64,000 nucleotides of DNA, from assembly GCA_026119935.1 (NCBI GenBank), contig JALRMH010000085.1:18894-82893 (forward strand), read 5' to 3'. A program made the translations under genes and the position numbers. The notes beneath the pieces are model-generated. The model was not told the origin of the DNA, ran no database searches, and saw nothing but the letters and a program-made list of their open reading frames with translations. Positions 44,577 through 54,176 of this stretch are shown here, piece after piece. Every line of letters starts with the position of its first letter. Positions within the stretch are counted from its first letter, which is position 1. The stretch comes from Endothia cerciana. Its lineage: Eukaryota > Ascomycota > Sordariomycetes > Diaporthales > Cryphonectriaceae.

Positions 44577-45347
44577 ATGGCCACATCACCCTCACGCCGG
44601 CGCTTGGTAGGAGTCTCCACCAAGATGTACTTCTCGGCAGCACGAACAAAACAGTATGTTTCCGATGTCGTGGCGCAGCTCTCCACGTCTCCGGACATCC
44701 TCACGGATGTCGATGTCTTCATCATCCCGGATCACCTCACGATGGCCTCCGTTGTCTCGCAGCTAGAGACCAGCAGGACACCGATCATGGTCGGTGCCCA
44801 GGACGCATCCTGGGAAGACACAGGCGCATACACCGGCGAGATCTCGCCTTTAGTACTCGCCGAGCTTGGCTGTCGGATCGTGGAGCTGGGACACGCCGAG
44901 CGGCGGCGGATCTTTGGTGAGACGGATGCGGACACTGCCAAGAAGGCCATTGCTGCCTCCAGGAATGGTCTGATCCCTCTGGTTTGCATTGGCGAGCGGT
45001 CGAGGGGTGTCGTGAGCAAGGCCGTGGGAGAGTGTGCTACCCAAGTTGAGGCGGTCATGAAGGCAGTTCCGGAGGATGCTGAGGTGGTCCTGGCTTATGA
45101 GCCGGTCTGGGCCATTGGCGCAGCGGAGCCTGCCTCTCCTGAGCACGTCGTTGGTGTTATCTCATCCATCAGGAATCTTCCGTGCGTGAAGGAGCGCAAG
45201 GGGGGGGTGCGGATCATATATGGGGGCAGCGCTGGTCCTGGACTCTTCGTGAAGCTGAAGGATTCAGCGGACGGCTTGTTCCTGGGCAGGTTCGCCCACG
45301 ACCCATCGGCTTTCGTCAAGACAATTCGCGAGGTGTCAGGGGCATAG
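44577..45347 (+). CDS. Triose-phosphate-isomerase-like protein (candidate erythrulose-phosphate isomerase)
   Basis: This TIM-barrel ketose/aldose phosphate isomerase is encoded by a single exon of 256 residues. Key TIM positions are kept: Lys16 (GVSTKMY), His106 (ELGHAERR), Glu175 (LAYEPVWAIG) and the phosphate-binding YGGSAG (215-220). It departs from glycolytic TIM at conserved places: the Asn of NWK is replaced (VSTK), Ser after the catalytic His is Ala (GHAERR instead of GHSERR), and the end reads DGLFLGRFAHDP rather than DGFLVGGASL. These changes and its neighbours (DHA-kinase-type kinase, RpiB) argue for an isomerase of erythrulose phosphate, like bacterial EryH and Yarrowia EYI1, rather than a second glycolytic TIM. 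The specificity is inference. Confidence 0.88.
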   Translation: MATSPSRRRLVGVSTKMYFSAARTKQYVSDVVAQLSTSPDILTDVDVFIIPDHLTMASVVSQLETSRTPIMVGAQDASWEDTGAYTGEISPLVLAELGCRIVELGHAERRRIFGETDADTAKKAIAASRNGLIPLVCIGERSRGVVSKAVGECATQVEAVMKAVPEDAEVVLAYEPVWAIGAAEPASPEHVVGVISSIRNLPCVKERKGGVRIIYGGSAGPGLFVKLKDSADGLFLGRFAHDPSAFVKTIREVSGA

Positions 45348-45768
45348 CACACCATCCAGAACCCCCTCACAGAGATCCAACAATCATCCTGATCTTCTAA
45401 TTTTTCTTTTGTTTTCTGCGTTACTCGGTGCTTTTCTAAGTTTGTTCATACATCTGTTTCCGGCATATTTCATCACGTAAGCACTGAGCCAGCGAAAGGC
45501 ACATCTCAAGGAGATACTGCATTATCTCTCAAGCATCTGAATAGCAAATTATACCACCGGCCTATATTCCACAGAAGGCTGTTTGCTCGAGGTTGTACTT
45601 TGGAAGATCTCTACATAAACCGCAACTTGCGCAACTTGGTCATACTAAGGAAGTCATCCCGCAGCACGGAGAATTTCATACACTACCTAGGCCTCACGCG
45701 GAAAGACGAGAAGTTGGGCTCCCATCTCATGCAACACCTCTAGACTTAGCCCATCTCCTTGATATTGC
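45348..45768. other. Convergent intergenic region
   Basis: About 420 bases between the 3' ends of the TIM-like and RpiB genes. Nothing else is seen. Confidence 0.55.
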
Positions 45769-46321
45769 CTAGATGTCCTTCTCCAGGTCCTTGATAGCCT
45801 CGACCTTCCTCGCACTCGCACTCTTCTCATCGAACACATAGCCAAGCCACTCCTTCGCCAGCCTTCTCGCGAGCTCAAGCCCCACCACCCTCTCGCCCAT
45901 GCACAGAACCTGAGCGTTGTTGCTCAGCACAGCCCTCTCTACCGAGAAAGAGTCATGAGCAGTGACGGCGCGCACGCCCTTGACCTTGTTGGCGGCGATA
46001 GCAACACCCAGGCCAGTGCCGCATATGAGCAAGGCCCTATCGACCTTACCATCGGCGACCAGGCGTGCTGCTGCTGCAGCGCGGTGCGGATATGCCGTCT
46101 TGTCGTCTGTGGCGAATGAGCCAACATCTTCGACATGCTGGACGCGCGGGTCCTTTTCTAGGTCGGACTTGATTGTGTCTTTGTATGTCACGCCGGCGTC
46201 CTACGTGTTCGCATCGTGAGACAGATGGCCCAGTGTGGGTTGAGGCAAATCCAGGCGCACTCACATCACAGCCCATAGCTATTCTCCACCTCGGAGTTGT
46301 TTCGTTGCCATTCGATCCCAT
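45769..46321 (-). CDS. RpiB-type sugar-phosphate isomerase (candidate erythrulose-4-phosphate isomerase)
   Basis: This is a ribose-5-phosphate isomerase B/LacAB-family enzyme. Exon 1 (46321-46265, MGSNGNETTPRWRIAMGCD) and exon 2 (46200-45769) join in phase 0 over a 64-nt intron (GTGAGT...TAG), giving 162 residues. Visible family blocks: RIAMGCDDAG, the Cys79 nucleophile/base region LLICGTGLGVAIAANK, TAHDSFSVERAVLSNNAQVL with His101, and GERVVGLELARRL. In canonical RpiB the first block reads D-H (GSDHAG/GCDHVG); here the His is Asp20. In known erythritol pathways (bacterial EryI, Yarrowia EYI2) this family makes D-erythrose 4-phosphate. The location beside DHA-kinase-type and TIM-like genes supports that role by inference. 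It is divergent from the kinase gene, with 1.2 kb between them. Confidence 0.88.
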
Positions 46322-47537
46322 GCTGTTTTCTGGTGGTGGCTTACGATTGGTATGACGTAGCAAAGAATGTCCTTAAACGATGTGTTTTTGATGTCTCAGG
46401 ACAAGGTGGTGGCTTGTCGAATGGGGAGATATCCGTTGGACAGGACAATCAAGACGTACGTACACCGGGAGCAGGTCTGCGGTTTGGAGAGCCCGGGGTG
46501 AGGAGTGAGAGCCGTATGGCATAGAACCTGCCAAGTCCATCCAGCTAGCGGAGGATCAAGTAGTGTGCACAGTGACTGATTACACCGCCCATGCAGCAAG
46601 GCGATCATCTCTGTAGAAGTCAGGATTGAGCTTATACCGCATTGTGCCGAGTAATTTTCCCGTGAGCCAACATGGACGTTCCTCAGCGAGCCGGCAGTTC
46701 AGTCACATGGACCGACAGATTCTTTGGATCCTTCCCCTCAAGCTCGATGGACCTCGTCCCTCACCAGACTCATCTCGTGTGGGAGCAGTCTACCCCATTG
46801 TGCGTCCAGGCATAGCCTACCATGTCGTGGGCGTAGTTGGAGAACGCTGAGGAGGCCCATCGGCTTGCCTATTGCGGTAGCCCGCCCTATATTCCTCGAC
46901 GTCCGGTTAACCCACCCGGAGATCTCTACCCAGGTTCGAGACCTCCACGAAGGATCTCATATCTCCTCCCCCGCGAGGTTACCCCGCTGCCCTCCGCATG
47001 CTATGCAATCCAGATGCAGGTAGAGGATCGCGCGGTGGAGACGCAGCCGGGGATGGTCTGGGGTAGGCCATTGCTAGGGAACATCGGGATTCTGTCCCTC
47101 GTCCTGCCGGGCATGGGGGCAAAAAAGCCGCTGATACAATTCTGGGAACCCGACAGCAGACGACCCACCCAGTTGCTTAGGAGATTCTCACAAAATTCCT
47201 TCTCGGTGTTTGCCAAGCCATTCGACCCTCTCTGGCCCGAGAAACTCACAGCTAGAGCCGTAGGCTAGACTCTTGTGATGCCCTGTCTGCAGCGATGGGC
47301 CGGTCTGTTAATAGCTGTGCACACCTGCGGTCCATTCGGCGCAGTAGAAGGGAAGCCTAACCAGAGTGCGGGATCACCTTCGTAAACCTGTTTTATGAAC
47401 GGGCCCAAGCCCCTTCTCGATCACGTCGTTCCCTAGTTCTCCACCCTCTCACGTCAAATGATTGTGTGGCATAAAGGTGATTCTCGTTACCGCTTACATC
47501 GAAGCACATCTATTGTATAATCTATACTACACAGGAA
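46322..47537. promoter_or_regulatory. Divergent upstream region between RpiB and the DHA-kinase-type gene
   Basis: About 1.2 kb between head-to-head genes. An open frame of 143 codons (46837-47268, plus) has no recognisable motif and I leave it out. The region presumably holds promoters for both genes, but no operator is identified. Confidence 0.45.
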
Positions 47538-49325
47538 ATGTCCAAAGCTCACCTGTTTCACTCTCCCGATGGTCTAGTGGCCAAATCTCTTAGGGGCCTC
47601 ATCTCCTACAACCCCTCACTCTCTCTGGACGAGACAAACCGTGTGGTATTCGACACGAAACATGACCCTTCAAAGGTCAGCATTATCTCGGGTGGCGGCT
47701 CGGGCCACGAGCCCGCGTGGAGCGGATACGTTGGCGGGAACATGCTTGCTGCCTCTGTGGGCGGCGATATTTTCGCCAGTCCATCCACCAAGCAGATTCT
47801 GGCCGCCATCGACGCCGTCCCGAGCAACGAGGGGTCTATCCTCGTCGTCACAAACTATACGGGCGACTGCCTGCACTTCGGTCTCGCCAACGAGAAGGCC
47901 GTGGCCAAGGGTCACCGATGCAGAATGATAATATGTGGTGATGACGTCTCTGTTGGTAGAAAGGGAAGTCTGGTTGGTCGCCGAGGTCTTGCTGGACAAA
48001 TTGGGGTGCTGAAGATTATGGGCGGCGCGGCGGGCCAGGGAGACTCTTTGGACGATGTCTACAACCTAGGCGTGGCATTTTCCCAACAGATCGTGTCCAT
48101 TGCCGCTACACTGGACCACTGCCATGTTCCTGGCCGGGCTGAGCATGCCATGCTTGGCCATGATGAAGTCGAGATCGGCACGGGCCCGCACAACGAGCCT
48201 GGGTATCGGAAACTCTCCCCGGCACCTTCAGCCGAGGAGCTCGTCGCGCAGATTCTGGAATACTGCCTGGAGGAAAAGGATCCGGAGAGGGCCTACGTTA
48301 AGTTCAGCCCCGGCGACGAAACATTCCTGCTGATCAGTAATTTCGGCGGCATGTCTCAACTGGAAATGGGAGCCTTGACAGACGAGATCCTAGAGCAGCT
48401 GGCGAGGGACTGGGATATAGAACCCGAGCGTGTGTACGTCGGACCTCTGGAGACGTCTCTCAACGCGCCGGCCTTCTCAGTCTCCGTTGTCAATGTCACA
48501 GCTGCAGCTAGGGACTGTTCCTACTCGGTCGAGCAGATCAAGGCATTTGCCGATGTCAAGACCACCACGTTCTGGGAGTCTGTTGCAGGCGTTCAAGGAG
48601 CTCGACGCAAGCGACAACACCAGCTCGTAAAGCCCCCCATGGAGCCCAAGAAGGTAGTGGAAGATGCCAAAGACCTCAAGGTTGACCCGGTCATTCTCGA
48701 TCAGATGTTGAGAGGTGCGTGTGGTGCACTCGTTCGAGCCGAACCCGACCTCACCAGGTGGGACACGGTCATGGGCGATGGCGATTGTGGAGAAACATTG
48801 AAGACCGGCGCGACCAGCCTGATCGAGGCTCTGGACAGCAAGAAAATTGCCGCAAAGGGCTCAGTCCTCACTATCTTTCAGGAGGTGGAGGACATCGTCG
48901 AGACGAAGATGGGCGGTACCCTGGGCGGGATCTTGGGCATTTTCTTCGTATCACTCCGCCATGCTATCGAGCACAACGTGAGCGCCGGGCAGATAAAGAA
49001 TGCCGCTGAAATCTGGGGTCGATCGCTTTCTGCCGCGCTGGAGCAGTTGTCAAAGTATACGCCCGCCAAGGTCGGCGATCGAACGGTCATGGACACCCTC
49101 ATTCCTTTCGCCGAAGCGATTCAGCAGGCCGGCAGCTTCGATGAAGGTGTCCTCGCCGCGACCAAAGGCGCCGACGCGACGAGGAAGATGACCCCCAGGC
49201 TGGGCAGGGCTACTTATGTTGCTGCAGGACGGCAGAATGGGGGCTCAGGACTATTGCCACCCGACCCTGGGGCTTGGGGAGCCATGGTGGCAATCCAGGG
49301 ATTGAGGGATGGTCAGGTCATCTGA
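47538..49325 (+). CDS. Dihydroxyacetone/erythrulose kinase (DhaK-DhaL fusion, ATP-dependent)
   Basis: The enzyme phosphorylates dihydroxyacetone or a related short ketose such as erythrulose with ATP. It is a single exon of 595 residues, the usual length of fused ATP-dependent kinases. The N-terminal DhaK domain has IISGGGSGHEPAWSGYVG with His57, TNYTGDCLHFGLA, and EIGTGPHNEPG, whose His218 forms the hemiaminal with the substrate ketone. The C-terminal DhaL domain has VMGDGDCGETLKTG and GDRTVMDTL for ATP-metal binding, and ends GGSGLLPPDPGAWGAM. There is no peroxisomal signal at the C-terminus (DGQVI). Beside TIM-like and RpiB genes, an erythrulose kinase like Yarrowia EYK1 is the most attractive assignment. 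Ordinary glycerol-pathway DHA kinase or apulose kinase are alternatives. Confidence 0.93.
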   Translation: MSKAHLFHSPDGLVAKSLRGLISYNPSLSLDETNRVVFDTKHDPSKVSIISGGGSGHEPAWSGYVGGNMLAASVGGDIFASPSTKQILAAIDAVPSNEGSILVVTNYTGDCLHFGLANEKAVAKGHRCRMIICGDDVSVGRKGSLVGRRGLAGQIGVLKIMGGAAGQGDSLDDVYNLGVAFSQQIVSIAATLDHCHVPGRAEHAMLGHDEVEIGTGPHNEPGYRKLSPAPSAEELVAQILEYCLEEKDPERAYVKFSPGDETFLLISNFGGMSQLEMGALTDEILEQLARDWDIEPERVYVGPLETSLNAPAFSVSVVNVTAAARDCSYSVEQIKAFADVKTTTFWESVAGVQGARRKRQHQLVKPPMEPKKVVEDAKDLKVDPVILDQMLRGACGALVRAEPDLTRWDTVMGDGDCGETLKTGATSLIEALDSKKIAAKGSVLTIFQEVEDIVETKMGGTLGGILGIFFVSLRHAIEHNVSAGQIKNAAEIWGRSLSAALEQLSKYTPAKVGDRTVMDTLIPFAEAIQQAGSFDEGVLAATKGADATRKMTPRLGRATYVAAGRQNGGSGLLPPDPGAWGAMVAIQGLRDGQVI

Positions 49326-49595
49326 GTTTCGTTGGCTCCTCTATCCGGAGGAGTGTTCAGGGCATATCAGATAGAACGCGTCTTCACAGAGGTCAAATGC
49401 AGCCGTGTCTCTTGCAACGTCCATTGAGGAAATCGCCGGTCGAATGATCGCTTGTTAAGTAATTGCTTCACATTCTAGAGAAAACAGTGCGATCCGTTAA
49501 TGTTTCCCATGGTTAAAGAGCACCGCTATTGATTAATTAATAGCTATTTTCGGCCCCTATCCCTGGACATGAGGCGAATTCAGAACTCAAATGTA
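49326..49595. other. Convergent intergenic gap
   Basis: 270 bases between the kinase and NmrA-like 3' ends; nothing else is seen. Confidence 0.55.
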
Positions 49596-50561
49596 TTAGG
49601 CCGGCATGTCGAGACCGCTCTCGAACGCCTCACGGACCAGTCTTCTCAGGCTCTTCCGCCTGATGAGTGAATCTCCACGTCCACCGAAATCCAAGCCATC
49701 TGGGAGATCCCCGGCGCCGCTACCGCCAAAGTTGAGCTGCAAAACAGTATTTACGTAGGTCGCCCTCCAGTCTTGAGCTTGAATCGCCTCCTCCTTATTC
49801 CTTTGCAGCTCTTCCGAGCTAACGTTGACAACGGTAAACGTATGCCCGGAAACCTCCTCTAGGAGACCAGTCACTTCTTTCATCGTTGTTTGCACTTCAG
49901 CAATGTGTATTCGCTTGTTCTTGGTCTTCTCCTCGTCCATCTTCAGCGCAGCAACAACACAAGCGGCGATGAATTCTGTCGAGCTTCCCGTGAACACCTT
50001 CTCCCCACCATCGATAATCACTGCCTTGTGATGTTCCAAGTCCCATATATCAAGCAGACCACGCAAAGCCGAATCGACGAACGCACCCGGTACAATCGTG
50101 GTGAAGCTTGTCGTTGAGTCACTTCCAGCAAGATCCATGAACTGATTCGCGTTCCGTATCGAAGGGGCATCCTTCCCAAATGCAGCGACAGCAAGAGGAT
50201 GCAGAACATCAAGTGTGAATTCGCTTGGGAAGATTCGTCGCACGCCGGCTTCTTGCGCTGCCCGCAGAAGCAGTAAATCGAGCTTATGAGCCACCGCGGT
50301 CGCGAGGGTAGAGACCACCACATCAGCACCTTTCAACGCCTGGACCAAAGAGTCGTTGTTGTCGTAGTCAACCGGTATCACCGTATAGCCTCTAAGGCCC
50401 TGCTGATATATGGTCTTCGTGTTCTCGATGGCGGAGGCCGAATGACCTCTGCGTACCAAAAGCGTAACATTGAAAACAGGTGCTGTAGATTCAAGCAAGT
50501 TGCGAAGTAAAGGAGCACCGATGCGGCCAGTCGCACCAGCCAAGACGATGGATTGAAACAT
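49596..50561 (-). CDS. NmrA-like / isoflavone-reductase-type NAD(P)-binding protein
   Basis: This is an atypical short-chain dehydrogenase fold of the NmrA/phenylpropanoid-reductase group. Members are either NAD(P)H-dependent reductases or redox-sensing regulators. It is a single exon of 321 residues. The nucleotide-binding GATGRIG (9-15) lies in the first strand-turn-helix (MFQSIVLAGATGRIGAPLL). The Arg after VTLLVRRG suits NADPH. ADVVVSTLATAVAHKLDLLL and RRIFPSEFTLD are hallmarks of this group. The catalytic Lys of true reductases is not obvious. The gene ends 270 bases from the kinase gene in convergent orientation, so it may or may not belong to the sugar-catabolic cluster. Its codon usage is less GC-biased than that of the neighbouring cluster genes. 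Confidence 0.88.
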   Translation of the reverse strand: MFQSIVLAGATGRIGAPLLRNLLESTAPVFNVTLLVRRGHSASAIENTKTIYQQGLRGYTVIPVDYDNNDSLVQALKGADVVVSTLATAVAHKLDLLLLRAAQEAGVRRIFPSEFTLDVLHPLAVAAFGKDAPSIRNANQFMDLAGSDSTTSFTTIVPGAFVDSALRGLLDIWDLEHHKAVIIDGGEKVFTGSSTEFIAACVVAALKMDEEKTKNKRIHIAEVQTTMKEVTGLLEEVSGHTFTVVNVSSEELQRNKEEAIQAQDWRATYVNTVLQLNFGGSGAGDLPDGLDFGGRGDSLIRRKSLRRLVREAFESGLDMPA

Positions 50562-53500
50562 TTCGATCTTTGTAGGATGGGTATGTGTGGACCAGCTGGG
50601 GGACGAGGTCTCTGTTCAGAGAAAGAAAAGCAACAGTCAGTCCACCCAGGGATCGAGCATTCCCAACATTGAAGCCGTGAACCCTTTATATAAAGCAATT
50701 TGTCTAAAGTCATGAATAGACCTAGCAAGGAGACCATGGTCATCAAGGTTTCAAATAAAAAGTATCACAGTTGTTGGTAATCAATGTGGTCTAAAGACGC
50801 CGACGATTTATCAGCACCCCCACTTCGCTGGCCACTTCCGTCTCGCCTTGCCCTTAGGTATTACTACACCCGGATACGTTCCATTCTTAACCAACATTAT
50901 TGACCGAATACGATACGACTGATAGTTTTAGGTCTGTTAGGAAAGCGTCGTTGAAGACATTGGAATTTCGAAACCTACTGGTGAACGCTACTCAAGTCAG
51001 CCAAGACTTTCCAAAAATTGATGAAATGCTCCCGTGAGATGACGTACTTGTTGTTCATCAGGACGAGATCCTAAGATGCGATGTTTGCGAATCATCATCA
51101 TCAATACAGGAAAAATGGTAGACTCCGTCATCATGAAGAGGGGTTTCTTGTTTCGAGAAGGAGGGCTATAATGGAAAACTTGCTTGCATAGAGGTGTCCA
51201 ATAACGTTGTAAACAACCCACGCCGTGGCAGCAGCTGAGTTGATAACGCCCTGTGAGAACCAAAAGATAGCCACTTTCAGGATATACGTGTCTCCTGTTG
51301 ACACTTAACATGTAGGTCAGTCGGGAAAGATCAGACATTGACTTGATGTAAAGCGCTACGTGGTGGCAACTAACGTGTCGGGGCCTCTTTAAATCACTGA
51401 GAGTTGATCAATACTGAAGGATCAAGAACACCTCTTTGGTGTCATAGTTCCACAATTTGCGTTTCTTTTTTGTAAGAAAGTCCGAGGCGTAAGAAGCATA
51501 TTTCTGGGTCTGCCAGGATGGAGGCGGGACAAACAATCAAAGGGAAAGCAAGCGGTGAAAAAAAGCCTCAGGGGGAAGCGACCACATACACAGAGAGAGA
51601 AACAGGACTATTGGGAAGAAGTAAATTCCCTTTTTTTTTTTAAAAAAAATAGAAAAAAGGGAGGGGGGAAAGAAATAGGAAAGGGCATGTGTCTCTCGTC
51701 TTCACTACGAGCTTCTTCGAGGAGATAATCTCAACTCCGCACCAAATAATTACAGAGGTCTCTTATAGCTAAGGTAGATATTTTCTATACTTACTTACTT
51801 ACTACGTACCTGCGGAAGGGTGAACTGAGTGATTTGTACCGATGCATCCCAGGCAGCTATAAACCTCAAAGATCAGCATATTCTTCGCCACAAAGCTGTA
51901 CGACGATCTCCGCGAATTCGGCAGGTCTCCGGTCTATAAACATCAGAACCTATGGACCCAGGGTCCTCGATGTGTCGGCGATGAAGACCATTTGAACGTC
52001 AGGTGCGGTAGCGTCGTACATACACAGTATACTAGTAGCAAGTGTGAGAATCCATTCCTGGGAGTTGTATTACATACGCCAAAAACAATACCTTTGAAAC
52101 GGCCTCTCGCGTCTCGAGTACGATTCGGCTCCATGCTATCGGATTTTTGTACCATAGTAGTATTGATCGACCCGGCGGTAAATGGAGCTGTGGCTTGTTT
52201 TATGGGTACTCCATTCTCTGATGACTTGTTCCATGGAGTCGCGGAGGTGAACGGGCAGGACTTCTACCCAAAACTTGGAATGGACATGGTCCCTTAAGGG
52301 GCAAGAGATATCACACCCAAAACCATCTCGATTTGTCGAAAATGGGTACTTGGCTCGTTTTTAGGTTAATGCGATGGGGACCTGCAGTAGATCCCAAGGA
52401 GCAGCGTCCCATAGCAGATCATCCTATAGGAGGCGATCGCGTATGTGTTTATCTGAACAGCAGACTAGCCCGCGCGCAATTCAGAGTCAGGAGATGATGC
52501 ACTAGTCTGCTGAGTCCAATGTAACACCTGTGATTTGCGGCATCCTATCAGGTAGGGGCCAGAATAGATAGTCTGGGTCTTGCGTAACAAGAGTGGAAAG
52601 TCCTTGCGTTGCATACAGTACTCCACTCACGTCTTACCGTGGTTAGAGCCGAGGCTGCCTCGCAACATGATGCTTGCAACAGTAAAATCTCGGTCGGTGG
52701 GGCCGAGGCTGCCGGAACACTGCTTGCGTTAGCCACAGCAGATCGTCTTCTGGAAGGCTGCTTATCGATCCTACTGTACCTGCGGGCCAGGCCGACATCG
52801 AGTCATTCCAAGGTTGTCTGCAAACATCGCTCACGTGTCCTGTGTTGGCTTGTACCTACAAGACTAGACGGATATCGTCCACTCCAGAGCACCTATTATG
52901 ATACAATTGCCTCTCCTCTTGTCCGGTGTGGCGGTTCGTCAATGCCACCAGTGAGGACTTGTTTGTTGATCATGGCGTAGCCGGGCCCAGAAAAACTCCT
53001 TGGGGGCTGTGGAGCCTCGAGCTCGCATTAACAGCATCGCAGTATGTAATGAGTTCCGGGTTTAACCACTCGGCCTTTCTATATCCTGGGTAGCGGCCGA
53101 ATGCTACTTTGAGAGCATTGCGATCATCACGCTTGCAGCACGAGAAGATACCACTAGATTTGCACAGTGCCGTGCGTGTACGCGTTTCAGCCCTACACAG
53201 TACTTCGGTATGGAGGCGGTCAAGCTTCCAAATCTTCCGTTGTGGATCGAAGGGCTTAGCCTCCAACCTTGTGAATGGAGCTCGGGTGTCTCTATATGAA
53301 TCTGTGGTCCAAGATAATCGGTTTCTTTCTTTCCTTACCTGTAAGGGACAACGAGATCAAATAATCTTTGCCTGCTTTGCACATGTGCATGACTTCAGTG
53401 GGATAGCTAGCTCTCTTGGCAGTCATGCCCATGTCATCGGACAGCTGAAGTCCTACACACACTAGAACTACCGACAGGCGGTATAGTATCTGGCAAGGGA

Positions 53501-54176
53501 TACCATAGTCTGTACTGTGTAGATATCTCGAAGGATGCCGAACTGATGTTCATACGAGTGCCAAAGTGTAGTCTGTTCGTGGACTCTTGGTGATGCCTTG
53601 TTCCCGGACCCAGCGGAATCTACCCGAGACCAAGCTATTAGTCTGCTATGGATAGCCTGCCTTGTGATGAAGCTGGCGTGGCATAATACCGGAAAGTCTG
53701 GTACGGGGTATCCGCACTTCTGTTGCTGCAGTCTGCTCGCCGATGTACTTCCACGTTCCAGGCCCGGTTTCCTGAAACGGCTGACTTTCAAAGACACCAG
53801 TGTTGCAGTCGTGGTTCACTGTACTCCATACAGTCCGCGGAATCGGCCCTGAAGCCGCTAATATTAGGGATGTGGATACTCACTCCGTTGAGTAGGGTCG
53901 ATCGCTGTGGGCGAGACGTGTGCCCCTTGCAGGGGCACTCCTTAGCCATTATCGTTCAACAGGTTCTTGTCCTATAGTAGCGAAAGAAAGAAAAGCTGTT
54001 GCGACCCGCCCTCTCGAGATGTCCAGGCAAGCCGACTTTCAAATGGGCGTCGGCTTGCGTTGCCAAGTCTATCGGTGCAGCCTCGCCTTCAGATATTAGC
54101 CCATACCAGCCTCGAACACGCCGTCTAACTCGTCCCCGTCGGAATAAACTCTGCCTTTCCATCACGATTCGACAAC
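50562..54176. other. Gene-poor, AT-richer region of ~3.6 kb
   Basis: No supportable gene is seen. It holds an A/T homopolymer stretch (51630-51670), a short TTAC repeat near 51790 and scattered short frames on both strands. No terminal repeats or transposase-like frames were recognised, but decayed mobile-element remnants cannot be excluded by eye. Confidence 0.5.

Noticed and set aside
46928..46950. tRNA B-box-like sequence GGTTCGAGACC
   Set aside because: No A-box at the proper distance and no cloverleaf pairing could be drawn.
46837..47268. 143-codon frame between RpiB and the kinase
   Set aside because: No motif, unusual composition, and located in what must be promoter DNA of both genes.
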